The translations under genes were made by a program, and so were the position numbers. From Trichobilharzia regenti (taxonomy: Eukaryota; Platyhelminthes; Trematoda; Strigeidida; Schistosomatidae), in contig OX235267.1 of NCBI GenBank assembly GCA_944472135.2, positions 22,117,452-22,181,451 on the forward strand: a stretch of 64,000 nucleotides of DNA, given 5' to 3'. The notes beneath the pieces are model-generated. The model worked only from the letters and a program-made list of their open reading frames with translations, did no database searches and had not been told where the DNA came from. Positions 22,995 to 35,136 of the stretch are shown here, piece by piece. The stretch's first letter is position 1. Every line of letters starts with the position of its first letter.

Positions 22995-24629
22995 TTGCCC
23001 ACAGCCACGCTCAACCTTCCGAGCATCCAACACCTCCCTGAATGGGATATAGACACAGGTCCTCCGTCACTAACTGAGGTTACTAAAGCTGTCACCAATC
23101 TGAAACTAGGCAAAGCAGCGGGACCTGATGGAATGACGCCAGAGGTATTTAAGTACGGTGGAGACAGCTTACTGTCCGGATTAACTGAGGTACTAGGCAG
23201 CGTCTGGGAATCAGAAGAAGTCCCATCGGGTTGGTGTAAGTCACTGATTATCCCCATATACAAGAAGGGAGACAAGTCTTCCTGTGATAATCACAGAGGG
23301 ATTAGCTTGACTAATATAGTATCTAAAGTCTTAGGCTCAATAATCATGCGTAGACTGAGTGGTGCTCGGGAAGCACAAACACGAGAGAGCCAGGCAGGCT
23401 TTAGACCAGGAAGAGGGTGTATTGATCATATCTTCACCCTCCGACAGATTCTAGAACATAGGCATTCCTACCGGCGTCCAACAGTCATTATATTTCTTGA
23501 CCTAAAGGCAGCATTCGACTCTGTCGATCGGGAAGTTCTCTGGAGATGCTTGGCTGTAAAGGGAATTCCAAGAAAATATATTGCACTGATTAAGGCACTC
23601 TATTCGTACTCATACAGCCAGGTGAGGGCTTACGGCGAGCTGTCATCTGAACTGATGACGACCAGTGGTGTCCGTCAAGGATGCCCATTATCTCCTTTTC
23701 TATTCAACTTCATCATAGATGTGTTAATGGACTTAACCCTAGGTGACTTCAGCGACTCAGGGATTGACTTGCTACCGGGGAATAATCTCGTTGACTTGGA
23801 ATATGCAGACGATATAGTCCTTCTAGGCGAAGACGCTGACGAAATGCAGAGTCTTCTAAACACCTTGAGCCGCAATCTACGAATGTTTGGCATGCGATTC
23901 GCTCCCGCCAAATGCAAGATGATGTTACAGGACTGGACTACATCGACGCCTAGTTTAAAAATAGGAAGTGAAGTGGTAGAGCACGTTGACCGCTTCACTT
24001 ATTTGGGAAGTACCATCAGCCCCAACGGGCTGATCTCTGACGAAATCTCAGCACGAATACAAGGGGCTCGTTTCGCATTTGTTAGTTTACGCCGACTCTG
24101 GCGTAGACGAGATGTTCGACTATCGACCAAAGGGCGGGTGTACTGCTCATCAGTCCGCTCCGTCCTCCTTTATGGTTGTGAGACCTGGCCACTGAGAGTG
24201 GAAGACATGAAAAGACTAGCTGTCTTTGATCATAGGTGCCTGCGTTCTATTTCCCGTGTAAAGTGGCATAATAAGGTGAGCAACATGGAGGTTAGGCGTA
24301 GAGTTCTAGGTAAACAGGGGAAATCAATCGACGAAGTCGTGAAGCTACAAAGACTGAGATGGTTAGGACATGTGTTACGTATGCCAAGCCATCGCCTCCC
24401 TCGACGAGCAATGTTAGCGGATATAGGGTCAGGCTGGAAAAAAGCTAGCGGCGGTCAAACAAAAACTTGGCATCAGTCAATGAAATCCACAACAGTTGGT
24501 CTAAGCCACGTAGGAAGGTGTAGACTTCCAGGCTGGGGTCCTCGGGACGGTAAAAATCTATGGTTGGAAACAATTGGTGACATGGCTCAAAATCGTTCTC
24601 AGTGGCGCAGATGCATCCACTCCCTGTGA
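22995..24629 (+). pseudogene. LINE-A reverse transcriptase and C-terminal domain
   Basis: 544-codon open segment. The true frame can be followed back to about 22945 (RRLDRWKEHYEEQF), where it joins the previous piece through another shift. Motifs: LKLGKAAGPDGMTPEVF (residues about 37-53), HRGISLTNIVSKV, FLDLKAAFD (167-175, motif A), VRQGCPLSPFLF (motif B), YADD (270-273, catalytic), YLGSTIS (thumb), LLYGCETW, and the C-terminal RLRWLGHVLRMP. All catalytic residues are present. It ends at TGA 24627-24629, about 200 bp before the element end. Confidence 0.9.
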
Positions 24630-24834
24630 CTTATGATCTTCAATGAAACTGTTTTGTATTTCTTTATTACTCCTTTGTCTCACACCTCTGCTCACTGTTT
24701 CTATTATGCTTTTCTTGTACTTTCTTCTCTTGCTTCGCGTGCTACACGGAATGTGGCGACTTGAACTTCCGCACATTTGTGCAAAGTTCTATGTCGAAAA
24801 CAGACAAACAGACAGACCATAGAATAAGTAAACG

Positions 24835-25195
24835 TTACTCGGAAATGTGGTTTGCAGATCTACAGTATTTAGCACAAGAACAAAGACTTGAAATTTTCTA
24901 CACTGATGTCAAGTCAGTGATTCTATATGGTTCAGAAGGAAATAGAGGTGGATTACATATACGCCGAAAAAACATTCCAATGAGGTTACATGCCAGGACT
25001 TCAGGTAGAACCCAAATAGAAGCGACAGGTTGAGCGTATGGAAGTGATGTGGAGGAGATCATACGAAGAGGAAGAGAAAGTGTGTGAGTAGATCTGAAAT
25101 CAGGTGAAAATGACAACAGAGAATAGAGTACAGTGAAGATATCCCACTAAGGCTCTATGTTCCACTTGGAACTCAAGAAACAAATAATAATAATT
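24835..25195 (+). mobile_element. LINE-B 3' fragment next to LINE-A
   Basis: Starts right after the LINE-A tail with a SVILYGSEG-type thumb remnant (24905-24940), then RTQIEATG and GATGTGGAGGAGATC blocks, and ends TTCCACTTGGAACTCAAG with an AATAATAAT tail. The middle of the C-terminal domain is deleted. Confidence 0.7.
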
Positions 25196-25554
25196 TTACA
25201 CAAAATGAAGCTATAGGATAAAAAGAAGTGCTTATGATTGTTGGAATTCTGGAAAAGCATGATTTCCAAACGTAACGATTGACAGACACAGATATGAATT
25301 GTGAACAAGGTCTCATTTAAGCAACTTCAATTGTTATAAATAACAGAATGTTTGACTGACAGTTGAATACGGACAAAAAAGTACATTTTCATAGTTCGAA
25401 TCGAATTTATGAATCTGCCATTTATTGGGTTAAGGCATTTTTTCGCCCACCAACTACTACTGGATCACTGATTAAAATCCTGTTTTACTAATCAAGGTTT
25501 TCGTGATAACGAAGTGTTATTGGCCCTAGCACAATACATTGACGACTATGTGTA

Positions 25555-25790
25555 AGTGAAATTGTGCGGCAATGGTTCAGGAGTAGGGTACCCACCAGTC
25601 ACAAATGTGGTCCTAGCCGAGCGAATTCCTAAAACCCTAATCTAGCCAGTATTAAGCCTGGAAAAAAAGGGAAAGTCGAGAGTAAAGCTGGCAACCCTAC
25701 ATCGTGAAAAGCACACATGCACTACAGCAACTTCGAAGCTTAAGGCTTCAAGGAACGTTTGCTAGGAACGCTAAATGATCGAATATATAT
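25555..25790 (+). mobile_element. SINE-T3, degenerate copy
   Basis: Head decayed, but AAATGTGGTCCTAGCC, AGCCTGG, GCTGGCAACCCTACATCGTGAAAA and CTTCGAAGCTTAAGGC follow the SINE-T3 order. Confidence 0.55.
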
Positions 25791-26314
25791 ACATAAATGT
25801 ACGGAAGATTGTTTATTGAGTAACATTTATTGGATATTCTTAAGATTCAATCAAAACGTTCAATGAGAAACCCTAGTAATAATTAATAGTGACTTAATCC
25901 AATCAATAACTTCACAGAAATTGCTTTCATATACCAATATACATTCTTTTAGTCAAATATCTTCATTGCCACATATCTTTTATTAGATCGTGTTTTAACC
26001 CGTATTTGATTTTCTATTGAACCTTTCTTCGTCTCCCTTATTCCCTTTGCTTCGATTAACAATATAGACCATCCACCTGTATAACCGTTTTAAAAACAAA
26101 CTGTGTTTCAAGGAAATACATTTTTCCAGAACAAGAATAATCAGGGCGAATAATTACTATTTTCGATAATTTCTTCCTCAAGCTTTATAATTACAGATCC
26201 ATTAATGTTAACAGGTGTAACCACTTAAGTTAAATTAAAATTGTATCACAAAACGGCATTGTGATACAGTTGAAAGATGGAATACTCTTTCCTCGGCTAC
26301 TCAAAAAGGATTAT

Positions 26315-26830
26315 ATCATATTGCGAAGGGCATTATAAAAGTTGTAAGTAGGGTAATTTGTGTCACTTAGTCAGGTCGTTACTACCCTAGTTGACAGACA
26401 CACAAACTCATGTGAGCAATGGTCCAAATCCAGATTGGCTGACTCTCAACACCCTCTCTATTGACAACTCTCACCCTTTATCTCATCTGGTAAGACTAGA
26501 AGTCACTATAGAAGATTAAATGCTCGCACAAACAAGTATAAAAACTCAGCAGTACTCTACCTGACCCTCCCGGGTTATAAGTGATTATGTTAAACGTCAA
26601 ACTTACTGTGTAATAAGCATAAAAAATGGCTCACTTATTCCCCCACATTTGTAATTTTATGATAACACTATCCCGATTATCTTACTATTTTGTATTACTA
26701 ATACTAACATTATAATCATCATTTCACATTCGTATATTAGATGCAAAATTGTACAAAATACTGAGAATTCCACACTGTATCATAAGTACTGTTTTGAAAT
26801 AAAGCAAATCATTACTATCGTTGAATAATA
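26315..26830 (+). mobile_element. LINE-C (CR1-like) 3' fragment
   Basis: Collinear with the 3' part of the copies at 41.5 and 54.4 kb: remnants of the C-terminal region (LNARTNKYKNSAVLYL equivalent at about 26518-26565), the 3' untranslated part and the terminal block AGTACTGTTTTGAAATAAAGCAA. Coding frame broken throughout. Confidence 0.7.
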
Positions 26831-27079
26831 GTTAGCTCTGATTATCCCTCACACGCGTATAGAATGTCAGGGTCAATAAGAACATGAGATTACATAATTG
26901 AATAACATGTTTGTGAATTTTTAATCAGCTAACATTATCACCAATGGGCTTACACAACACCATTATTATTAATTTTATCACATTATTACCATTGCTATTT
27001 GTCGTTCATCAAATCCACATTAGGCGTCTCCCACTCTTCTGTTGATTTCAACCCCCCTCAGTCCTATTTTTTCTTCTGT

Positions 27080-27310
27080 CTCTCATTCCTTCACGTCCCG
27101 AGTGGAACGCTGCGCTTCGAACTTTAGCTTTGAAGTTTCAGGAGCAACGATGGGAGATTGCTAGCCCCAGGGTCAACCTTCCCTCTTTACCGGACTTACT
27201 TATTAACATAACAATTTCGCTTTATTCCAGAAACAGTACTTGTGGTACAGTGTGGAATTTTCAGCACATATCTACAATATTGCATCTAATTTCATCGTAC
27301 ATTTAAAAGG
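27080..27310 (-). mobile_element. SINE-T3 remnant abutting a LINE-C 3' end
   Basis: 27080-27210 is the complement of a SINE-T3 body (GAGTGGAACGCTGCGCTTCGA; TTGCTAGCCCC; CTCTTTACC). 27212-27310 is the complement of the LINE-C terminal block (CGCTTTATTCCAGAAACAGTACTTG and ATATTGCATCTAATTTC). How far LINE-C extends beyond 27310 is unclear. Confidence 0.6.
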
Positions 27311-28131
27311 AGTATTATAAAAAAAAAAGAAACAGAAATAACCAAAAAAAATGCAAATAAAAATACTGAGTAAAAAAAGAAGATCAACACAAATAATGAA
27401 AAAAAAAAATATTTCAGTATTAGTTAGTGGAAGCTACGATATGTGGATGCGTGGTGAACAGTAACAGCTATAATCATACGGGGAATTATGAGATGTTCTT
27501 TAAAAAAAAAATGTTTATAGCCAAGATGATCAGTTAATTTGATTGAACAACACTAAGCAATCATAAGATAAACATTTCAGGTTTTTTTTTGTCAGTACTA
27601 ATGCGGTTGTTTGTAGTGGCAGTGTGAGGAATCATGCATAATACAAAATTTTTAAGATGGTGATAGTGGCAATAACAAACAAGATTGTCAGTTAAATAGT
27701 GCCGAACAAAGAACAACCACAAAACTAATGTTACATGATGGTTAATGACGGGACAATTTTTAATAATCATAGTGATAATATAGTCGGACCCAGTAGATGT
27801 ACAAAGAAGGAATAGAATAAAGAATAAAAATGTAAGCCAATGATAATAATTTTAAGCAGCTAAGTATGTTTAAGAAGGTTGTTCACTATAGAGTACAAAT
27901 AAGAGAGTGTAAGGGGGAAAAAAAAACAAGGGCCAAAATTATGTTATTAACAACAAAGCAAGTCATAGGTTTCACGCCTAACATTATTACTGACAAAGAA
28001 AGGTTTATGGGTGGGTAGACAGAGAGTCAAACCTCGGACCTTGTCGGTATGCATTCCCACCTTTGAACCACCAATGCAAAGAGCTATACTTCATTTCATT
28101 ATAAATTAATAAACACATCATTCTTTTTTCC
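27311..28131. other. A-rich intronic DNA
   Basis: Many A-runs (27319-27420). It may be LINE-C 3' untranslated remains on the minus strand; I cannot align it securely. No gene seen. Confidence 0.35.
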
Positions 28132-28622
28132 GAGTTGATCACGGATTGATATCAGTTAGAGCACCATTGAAAACCATCACGGAGTACTGGACAGCTGCTG
28201 TTTCATCCTAGTTTGGGGATTATCGGCTGTACGCACCCACTGGGATTCGAACCCAGGACCTTACGGCTACAAGGCAAGCTCGTATACCATTCAGCCACTG
28301 GGACCCGATTCATTGGCTAGCCCATGAATTCTAACTTCTACCAATTCGTGACTTAGCGCTACCCCAACTATTGTCGTTGGTGGGACATCTATCCGCTGTA
28401 AATCACGAATTGGTAGAAGTTAGAATTCATGGGCTAGCCAATGAATCGGGTCCCAGTGGCTGAATGGTATACGAGCTTGCCTTGTAGCCGTAAGGTCCTG
28501 GGTTCGAATCCAAGTGGGTGCGTACAGCCGATAATCCCCAAACTAGGATGAAACAGCAGCTGTCCAGTACTCCGTGATGGTTTTCAATGGTGCTCTAACT
28601 GATATCAATCCGTGATCAACTC
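28132..28622. mobile_element. SINE-H1 near-perfect 220-bp inverted pair
   Basis: Arms 28132-28351 and 28403-28622 are both 220 bp, and their coordinates sum to a constant, so there is no net indel. I see one clear mismatch, near the B-box (GGGATTCGAACCC against GGATTCGAATCCA on the other arm). The spacer is 51 bp. Both arms carry the same degenerate ribozyme (CCGAUAA core, GGAU, a three-base repeat expanding stem III), so one arm was copied from the other. tRNA heads are central. Confidence 0.9.
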
Positions 28623-29559
28623 TTAAAAACATAACTAACCCTTACAAACCAAACTATAGAAAACATCATTCAATTATCTAATAGTCTGATTTTGTCTCAT
28701 GTTCTTATTTATCAGACATTCGTCCTGATTGTTTGTCCTGAAAAATTGTATTTCGCATAAGCATGACCGATTTGTAAAAACCAATTGCTAAGGCAGATAT
28801 TTTTTATAGTGAAGTGATGCAAAGAGAATGTGGAATGAGAAAAAAAGGCTAAGCATAACTGTAATGAACAAATAGTTTGGAGAACCCTGCCTGGACGATC
28901 TATTTATAATATTTATACTTATGTAGACATTTCAACCAACTCTGTAATTATTACACGTTTCCCCCTAGACTGTGTGTCATTAATTTGACATTTGCATATC
29001 ACATGTTTATTTTTGACCTTCATTATTTGCCTTTGTCTTTGTTTAATCTTTAATTGTAATACTTCTCTTTGTGGTTGTGTATACGTTGACAATGTGTTGT
29101 TTAACTATGTGAGTGTTTGAGCGAATGAAGGTCATTCTGACACAGGACTGTCTGCGCGAAGCCTTGGTGTGTGATTCTTATGGACAGAGCTTTCGATCCC
29201 ACTCCATTAGGAATATTCTCCTTGATTCAAAGGTACCTTTTACAGTTGAATTTTGGTTAAATAATTTTGTCTTATCGTACCTGTTTTGTATTTAGAAACC
29301 TACATTACTTGTATAGCTGACTGATGGCACTGTTGGGGTAAATTTGATTTTGATGTTATTATTGTTTAATAGAACTGATAAAAAATATTGAAGAACAGTC
29401 ATCTTTTCCCCGCTTTCTAGAACGTTTCGTTATAGCGCGGATATGAACAAAATTTTGACGGCTATACAGAAGAACGTAGAAATCGGTTCCTCGCGTTCAG
29501 ACCATAAACGATTAAACTTGCTTGTTACAATGACGTCGAATTTCAATGTAGATTTCGTC

Positions 29560-29830
29560 ACGAGCCAACATCAGTTTAGAGATCATTAAAGACTAGAAAG
29601 TAACATAGAAATGTTTCATCCTAGTTCAGGAATCTTCGGGAGTACACACTAACGACCGAAGCTGAGATTGGACCCGGGACCTTCAGGTTACGACACTAAT
29701 CTCGTCGACCATTCCCTGGTGAGGTCGTAAATACTGCACTGCCGAAGAGTCCCAAACCAGCACAAAACAGCTTCCCAGTGCTCCTAGGTTTTCAATGACC
29801 TCTAACTAATGTTGGTTCGTGAAGAAATTC
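29560..29830. mobile_element. SINE-H1 inverted pair, old
   Basis: Minus arm about 29563-29700, plus arm about 29700-29830, diverged. In the plus arm, stem I is GCACUG pairing with CAGUGC, a compensated U-A to C-G change relative to GUACUG/CAGUAC. Core CCGAAGA and AAAA show it is no longer a ribozyme. Confidence 0.65.
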
Positions 29831-31439
29831 ACATTAAAATTATCCCAATTCCTCACAAAAACCGACAGTCAAATAACATTGAATACCGTTACAACATGAT
29901 CTACTAAAATCGACGACAGTAAGGAAATAATGTGTATCAGTAGTCAGAATATATGTCTGTCAAATTATCGATTTGAATGAATCATCAGTAATTATAAAAG
30001 CCTCCAGTGGAACATGTGACATTCAAGAGACAATTAAATCAGATAAAAAATACACAATCACACACAGATGTGGGCTATAATTTGTCTGTTAACCAAATTA
30101 ACGAATTCTACGCGAAACAACACAACCATTATATTGGTTATGTCTATAATCAAATAACACAAGATAACAACAAGAGAAAAGTTGAATCCCATGATTGGTG
30201 GAATAACAAACAAATACCATGAGAGCAATTAATATGTATTATAACTAGAAAGAGATAACGGTTTTACCTTGCTTATAGAGCATCACAAACGGGTGATTGT
30301 AGTAAGGAGAAGGACGACTATACAACTAGATTGTAATGTTAGTCATTAAACACACTGGGAGAGAATGAACATATACAAACGTATTTGCTGAAAATTATAC
30401 TGAACATTCATTATGTATTTCCTAATATTAAAAACACCACACATTATACATAGATTACATTTAAAACACTTCTGTTTTAGTTAAAGCTCAATAATGTCTA
30501 CCACTTAAAGCGAACACTGAGCAGAATTTCATTCTTGACTTTATTCTAGCATCAGTAAAAATATAATTGTTAACGATACTGGTGATTTATAGGTCAATAA
30601 TGAATGCTGTACACAATACCGATTAAAAAGATGAAAAACAATCTTAAGGAAATGAAACAAAAAGGAATAATCCCGGTAATGGCACACATTACTTTGCCAA
30701 ATCCAGTGGAAATAAGACGACACTACAAGTGTATCATTGTTTGCATAATGTATATAAACCAGGAGCCCAACGCGAGTACATTGCGCTAGGCAGAATTTAG
30801 ATGGTTTAAACTGAGCCAGCAGTTTCAGTCCAGAATGAACTGGACACACACCGCTACTAATGAACTCGGTACAAAACGAAGAGAGAAACGAACATCCGAA
30901 TGTTTACATCCCTTTGATGTGGTTGGCAAGTGCCAATAGTAGATGTGAGTGGTTTTCAGCTATTCACATCAATCAATCAGTAGTATGTGGCATCGTGTAT
31001 TTATGCTTGCTCTCTTGATTAAAACCTACGGTATCAAATAGATGAAATATTGTGACTTGTAAATAGCAGATCGTGAATTGAAATCCAGAAGTCCCACAGC
31101 TTTAGACGTGTCCATTTCCGTCTATAATATGGTTTTGCAAAGCAGCTACTCAGAGTCTTACAAAGTTTACATCAACAAGTCATAAATTACTTTCGTTCAG
31201 TTTTTTAGTTCACCTTGCTTATGCAATGACTGTTATTAATTGTACACTATTCAGACGTAGGCGTTAATGCAGCAAACAAAATGTAGGTAAAAAAATAAAA
31301 ATTGTAAACTACCACGAAACAAAATACGATGGAAAAGTAAGACAAATATCAAAATTAAATGTTGTGATTGCAATGAAGGAAGATAAGGTGGAAAACAAAG
31401 ACAGAACAATAATAGTCATCAGTCTTAAACATTCGACAT
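29831..31439. other. Intronic DNA without recognised feature
   Basis: Short open stretches (for example 30007-30222 plus and 30541-30849 minus) have no recognisable motif, no splice context and no repeat match; I do not call them genes. Confidence 0.4.
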
Positions 31440-31935
31440 ACGTAAACCTGACCAGCCTACAGTTTTCTCATAAGCGACCTGCTACGGTTGGAAGTGGGTA
31501 GACCTCGGTGCTGCTCTTAAAATAATCTCATGTGGCAATGCATTCATAGCGACTACTACGTGTAAGTCTTAGTCACTACCTTCAAGCTAGGGGAGGGGGT
31601 GTTCCTCGCAAAATTGAAAGGGCATATCCCAATGTCTGGCGTTTATGACTGGACTGGTAGACATGCAGATCTATCTGGAAGAGCTGGAAAACCGTAAATC
31701 CGAACTTATTAAGTACGTGAGCTCCAGAATCATCTGATTTGGTCACCGAAGACTATGCAGACGTTGCTCCTGATGCTGCTGCTCTTTCTTGTGTATTAGA
31801 TTTGAAGTCAAAGATTCGTGGGTGGCCTTTTAAGAAAACCACCTGCTTCCGTCTGGACGTCCGGGTAGTATCCCAGCCCTCGCACAAACCATGAGACGTT
31901 GTGTGGTGCATTTCTTGGTTCCCATAATGTACCAA
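31440..31935. repeat. Unclassified G+C-richer segment, possible retroelement 5' region
   Basis: Clearly richer in G+C than its surroundings, with sharp edges and a following AATAATAATAA run at about 31948-31960. No protein motif is recognised. It may be the leader or 3' end of an element not otherwise represented here. Confidence 0.35.
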
Positions 31936-32614
31936 GTTTGTGCTTAAATAATAATAATAAAAATAAAAATTACGGTTCCTTACACAGTTCGGATGCCAGG
32001 TACAGACTCATAGTCTAGTGTCATGCGTTTTAGCTGCTTCCAATAGATTGCACTGCTCTTAGAAATGTATATTCCATCAGTATGTCTTGTACAATCTTCA
32101 GCATACTGATGAAGAATGAATCGACAGTTGAATTTTCACAAAATCATAAAAATTATACAGTAATCAGTTGTAATATGACCTGACAAAATTTGACTTTGTT
32201 ATCATTACTAGCGAAAATATGATTACAGTCTCGTTTCCAGCTCCATATGTATATTACATTTACACTCTTAGTTCAATTTTATTTTGACCTTAAGTCACAA
32301 TGATTTCCGTTGTCGAGTAAATTCGCTCTTCATTACAATTAATTCAATCAACACATTTCACTAAAAATATGCGTTTTCCATGAAAAGAAAAATACGAAGG
32401 AGAATCGAGATAGACTACTATGTGGTTGATAAGGGTAGTTAAAATCCATCAATATCAATCACTGTTCACTCTCCAAATTGTAGGGATCTAAGTATTCGAT
32501 AGTTATTTTTCTTGCTTGGAAGTAAGTCTACATTGGTTTAAAACACAGATTAATTCAGATGGATAGAGAAACTTTTTAAGAATGCGTGTGTATTTCATAT
32601 CATATTTGTTTATT

Positions 32615-32775
32615 GTCTGTCTGTCTGTCTGTTTTCGACATAGAACTTTGCACAAATGTGCGGAAGTTCAAGTCGCCACAATCCGTGTAGCACGCGAAGC
32701 AAGAGAAGAAAGTACAAGGAAAGCATAATAGAAACAGTGAGCAGAGGTGTGAGACAAAGGAGTAATAAATAAATA
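32615..32775 (-). mobile_element. LINE-A tail insertion with perfect 14-bp duplication
   Basis: 161-bp severely 5'-truncated LINE-A 3' end on the minus strand (complement of the CAGA tail, TCTATGTCGAAAAC and the cysteine-rich-looking ACACGGATTGTGGCGAC region). The duplication CATATTTGTTTATT is at 32601-32614 and 32776-32789. The target is a PLE terminal repeat. Confidence 0.9.
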
Positions 32776-33250
32776 CATATTTGTTTATTAGATACATCAT
32801 ACAATGAAACAGTATTATTTACTGGATGACAATGATTCGAACACAACTTATTGTTCATAACCATATCAATTATAATCACATAACTTCGAAACTAGAGCTT
32901 TATAGTTTTCTTTATTTTTTCCTATTCATTGCCGTAGGGGTATTAGAATTCTCCAGATGTCCAGCTGAACAGGTGTTGAATCACTAAATTGACTAACCTC
33001 GTTCTACCTACTTTGACCTACGTATTTGACCTGACAGTCATTGCAGGGTATTAGATAAACTAGATTGTTTTGTTTAAATGGCTCCACAGGATTGTTTAAC
33101 CGACAAAGCTTATTTTTAATTCAGTTTGTGTGCTTGAATGCCACTTTTGTTCCTTCATAGTTAAGAATTTTTCGTAATGTTTTTACACATATATTAATAA
33201 TGCGTGTGTATCAACTATCAAACTTATCTCAATTGTAGGTACGACAAGTT
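32776..33250 (-). pseudogene. Penelope-like element fragment with terminal repeat
   Basis: 32800-32875 is the minus-strand terminal repeat (complement of ATTGATATGGTTATGAACA and TTGTGTTCGAATC). Further right, 33010-33180 matches the order of blocks seen in the minus-strand PLE at 5345-5760 (TTTGACCTACGTATTTGACCT; ACAGTCATTGCA; AATGCCACTTTTGTTC). Coding frame not recoverable. Confidence 0.6.
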
Positions 33251-33611
33251 CACCCAAACAAGGCAGTGGTCATATACACCACCGATCAGCTGAGATTCAA
33301 ACTAAGCGGATTTTGTGAATTTACATCACAACAATGTTGATTAAGGAAACAAACATTGATGGTTGGGATAAGACAGTTTTTAGATGAATCATCTACCACT
33401 CAGATGTAAGCGGTTTTTCAACTTACTATGCTTAGGGCATAGTAGATTAGAAGACTTTTGGTTCTCAAAACAACCTGCACACGAATATCACTATCTTTTA
33501 AACATTTATTTCGACGTATGATTTCTGAAATCGCTCACCAGACAAATGATTTGATAAATTCATGAAATGAAGGCAAAATGATGATGATTGTTGTTGTCTA
33601 ATTTTCTGTCT

Positions 33612-34241
33612 AGACATGAAAAGATTAGCTGTCTTTGATCACAGGTGCCTACGCCCTATCTCCCGTGTGAAGTGGTATAATAAGGTGAGCAATATTGAGA
33701 TTAGGCGTTGGTCGAGTTCTAGGTAAGGAGGGGAAATCCATCGACGAGGTTGTGAAATTACATAGACTGAGATGGTTAGGACACGTGTTACGTATGTACA
33801 ACTAGCCATCGCCTTCCTCGACAATGGACAATGTTACCTGACATTGGCTCAGTCTGGAAAAGAGCTAGCGGAGGTCAAACAAAACATGACATCAGTCAAT
33901 GAAATCTACAACAGTTAGTCTAATCCACGTAGGAAGGTGTAGACTTCCTGGCTGGTTGGGGTCCTCGGGACGGTAAAAACCAATGGTTGGAAACAATTGG
34001 TGATGTGGCTCAATATCGTTCTCAATGACTGGTGCAGATGCATCCACTCCTTGTGACCTCTGATTTCAAATGAAACTGTTTTGTTCTTCGTTACTACTAT
34101 TCCTTTGTCTCACACCTCTGTTTACTGTCTCTATTATGCCTTTCTTGTACTCTCTTCTGTTGCTTTGTGTGCTACATGGAGTGTGGCGACTTGAACTGTC
34201 GCACATATGTGTAAAGTTCTATGTCGAAAACAGACAGACAG
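33612..34241 (+). mobile_element. LINE-A 3' fragment, defective subfamily
   Basis: 5'-truncated at the DMKRLAVFDHRCL segment. It carries the shared inactivating changes GCGTTGGTCGAG and GTATGTACAACTAGCC also found at 50.1 and 58.5 kb. Ends in GTCGAAAACAGACAGACAG. Possible 12-bp duplication AATTTTCTGTCT / AATTCTCTGTTT (33600-33611, 34242-34253) with two mismatches. Confidence 0.8.
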
Positions 34242-34253
34242 AATTCTCTGTTT

Positions 34254-35136
34254 TGATGAATATCTAGTGATAAAGCTAATCAATGAGTCGGTGAAAAGCA
34301 CTAAATATATATAAATATATCTTCAAATTAGGCATTGAGCAGTTCATCTACAGTAGAAATGTATTCATTTCCAGGCAAGCAATGATAACTGAAGAACTAC
34401 TTCAATAGAGGTCAAATATAACACGAAAAATATGTAAATTTTGTTAAAACTGAGTCGATTCCCAGGTTCACTTGCTCGAGATACATTAAGAATCAGCGGT
34501 TAGAGAATAATCGTGTAAATTGCTCATACTGATTCAGAGTATATCAGATTCTTATTTATCGTAGCGAAAGACAAGAAACAAATTCACATTGCCTTCCACC
34601 ACCACAACAAAACTGAGCATGCACGAAATAAAGCGTTGTAGGCCAACAGACCAAACCATTCCATTCTTGGAAAACAACAGCGCTAATGCTGATAACTAAT
34701 TAAGAGAAAGTACAAAGATTCATTATCATGACGCATCAATTCAATTTTCTTCTCCTGAGAATCATTCAGACAACCGGTCCAGAAAAGATATTTCATCCTC
34801 GACGAAGCCATCAACTAGGCTTTACACTCGAGTATTCATAGTAAATGTGTGAGAAATTCTCAGGATTATTTCAGGTCAAAGGTTAAATTAACAAAATACA
34901 AAGTGTAATAATCAGGAAGATCGGACAGAAAAGACATAATAAGGTCATAATGACTGAAAAGCTTGACTGTTTGTGCAATTACGAATAAAGGACGTAGCAA
35001 TAACAAAATAGGTAAGAAGTTCGGATATGTTAAAAGAAACAAAAAACAAATCCAGTAATGCAAATAGGAACTACAGACTTAAAAATAACAGAGATAAACA
35101 ACAAGGTTGGATACGAATGGTAATAGGATAATCATC
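34254..35136. other. Intronic DNA without recognised feature
   Basis: No exon or assignable repeat on either strand. Confidence 0.4.

Larger units (their letters stand above)
21040..24825 (+). mobile_element. LINE-A, near full-length RTE-like non-LTR retrotransposon
   Basis: The only near-complete autonomous-type element here. It has a GC-rich 5' leader (about 21043-21131, with CGTGGTGGTCGGGC), an endonuclease segment, a connector, a reverse transcriptase, and a 3' end shared with all LINE-A fragments (GTGGCGACTTGAACT, then TCTATGTCGAAAACAGACA, then a CAGA tail). Base composition is richer in G+C than the surrounding intron, as expected for a recent insertion. Three frame shifts interrupt the coding sequence (near 22100, 22835 and 22945), so it is not autonomous as read. 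No target duplication was found. Confidence 0.85.

Noticed and set aside
30007..30222. Small open frame of 71 codons
   Set aside because: No motif, no splice signals that fit, and AT-rich codons typical of chance frames.
30541..30849. 102-codon minus-strand open frame with hydrophobic stretches
   Set aside because: No recognisable domain or neighbouring exon. Hydrophobic content is expected from T-rich DNA.
33639..33824. Identical 61-codon frame at three places (also 50049-50234 minus, 58478-58663 plus)
   Set aside because: Conservation is explained by three copies of the same defective LINE-A. The frame is antisense to the reverse transcriptase.
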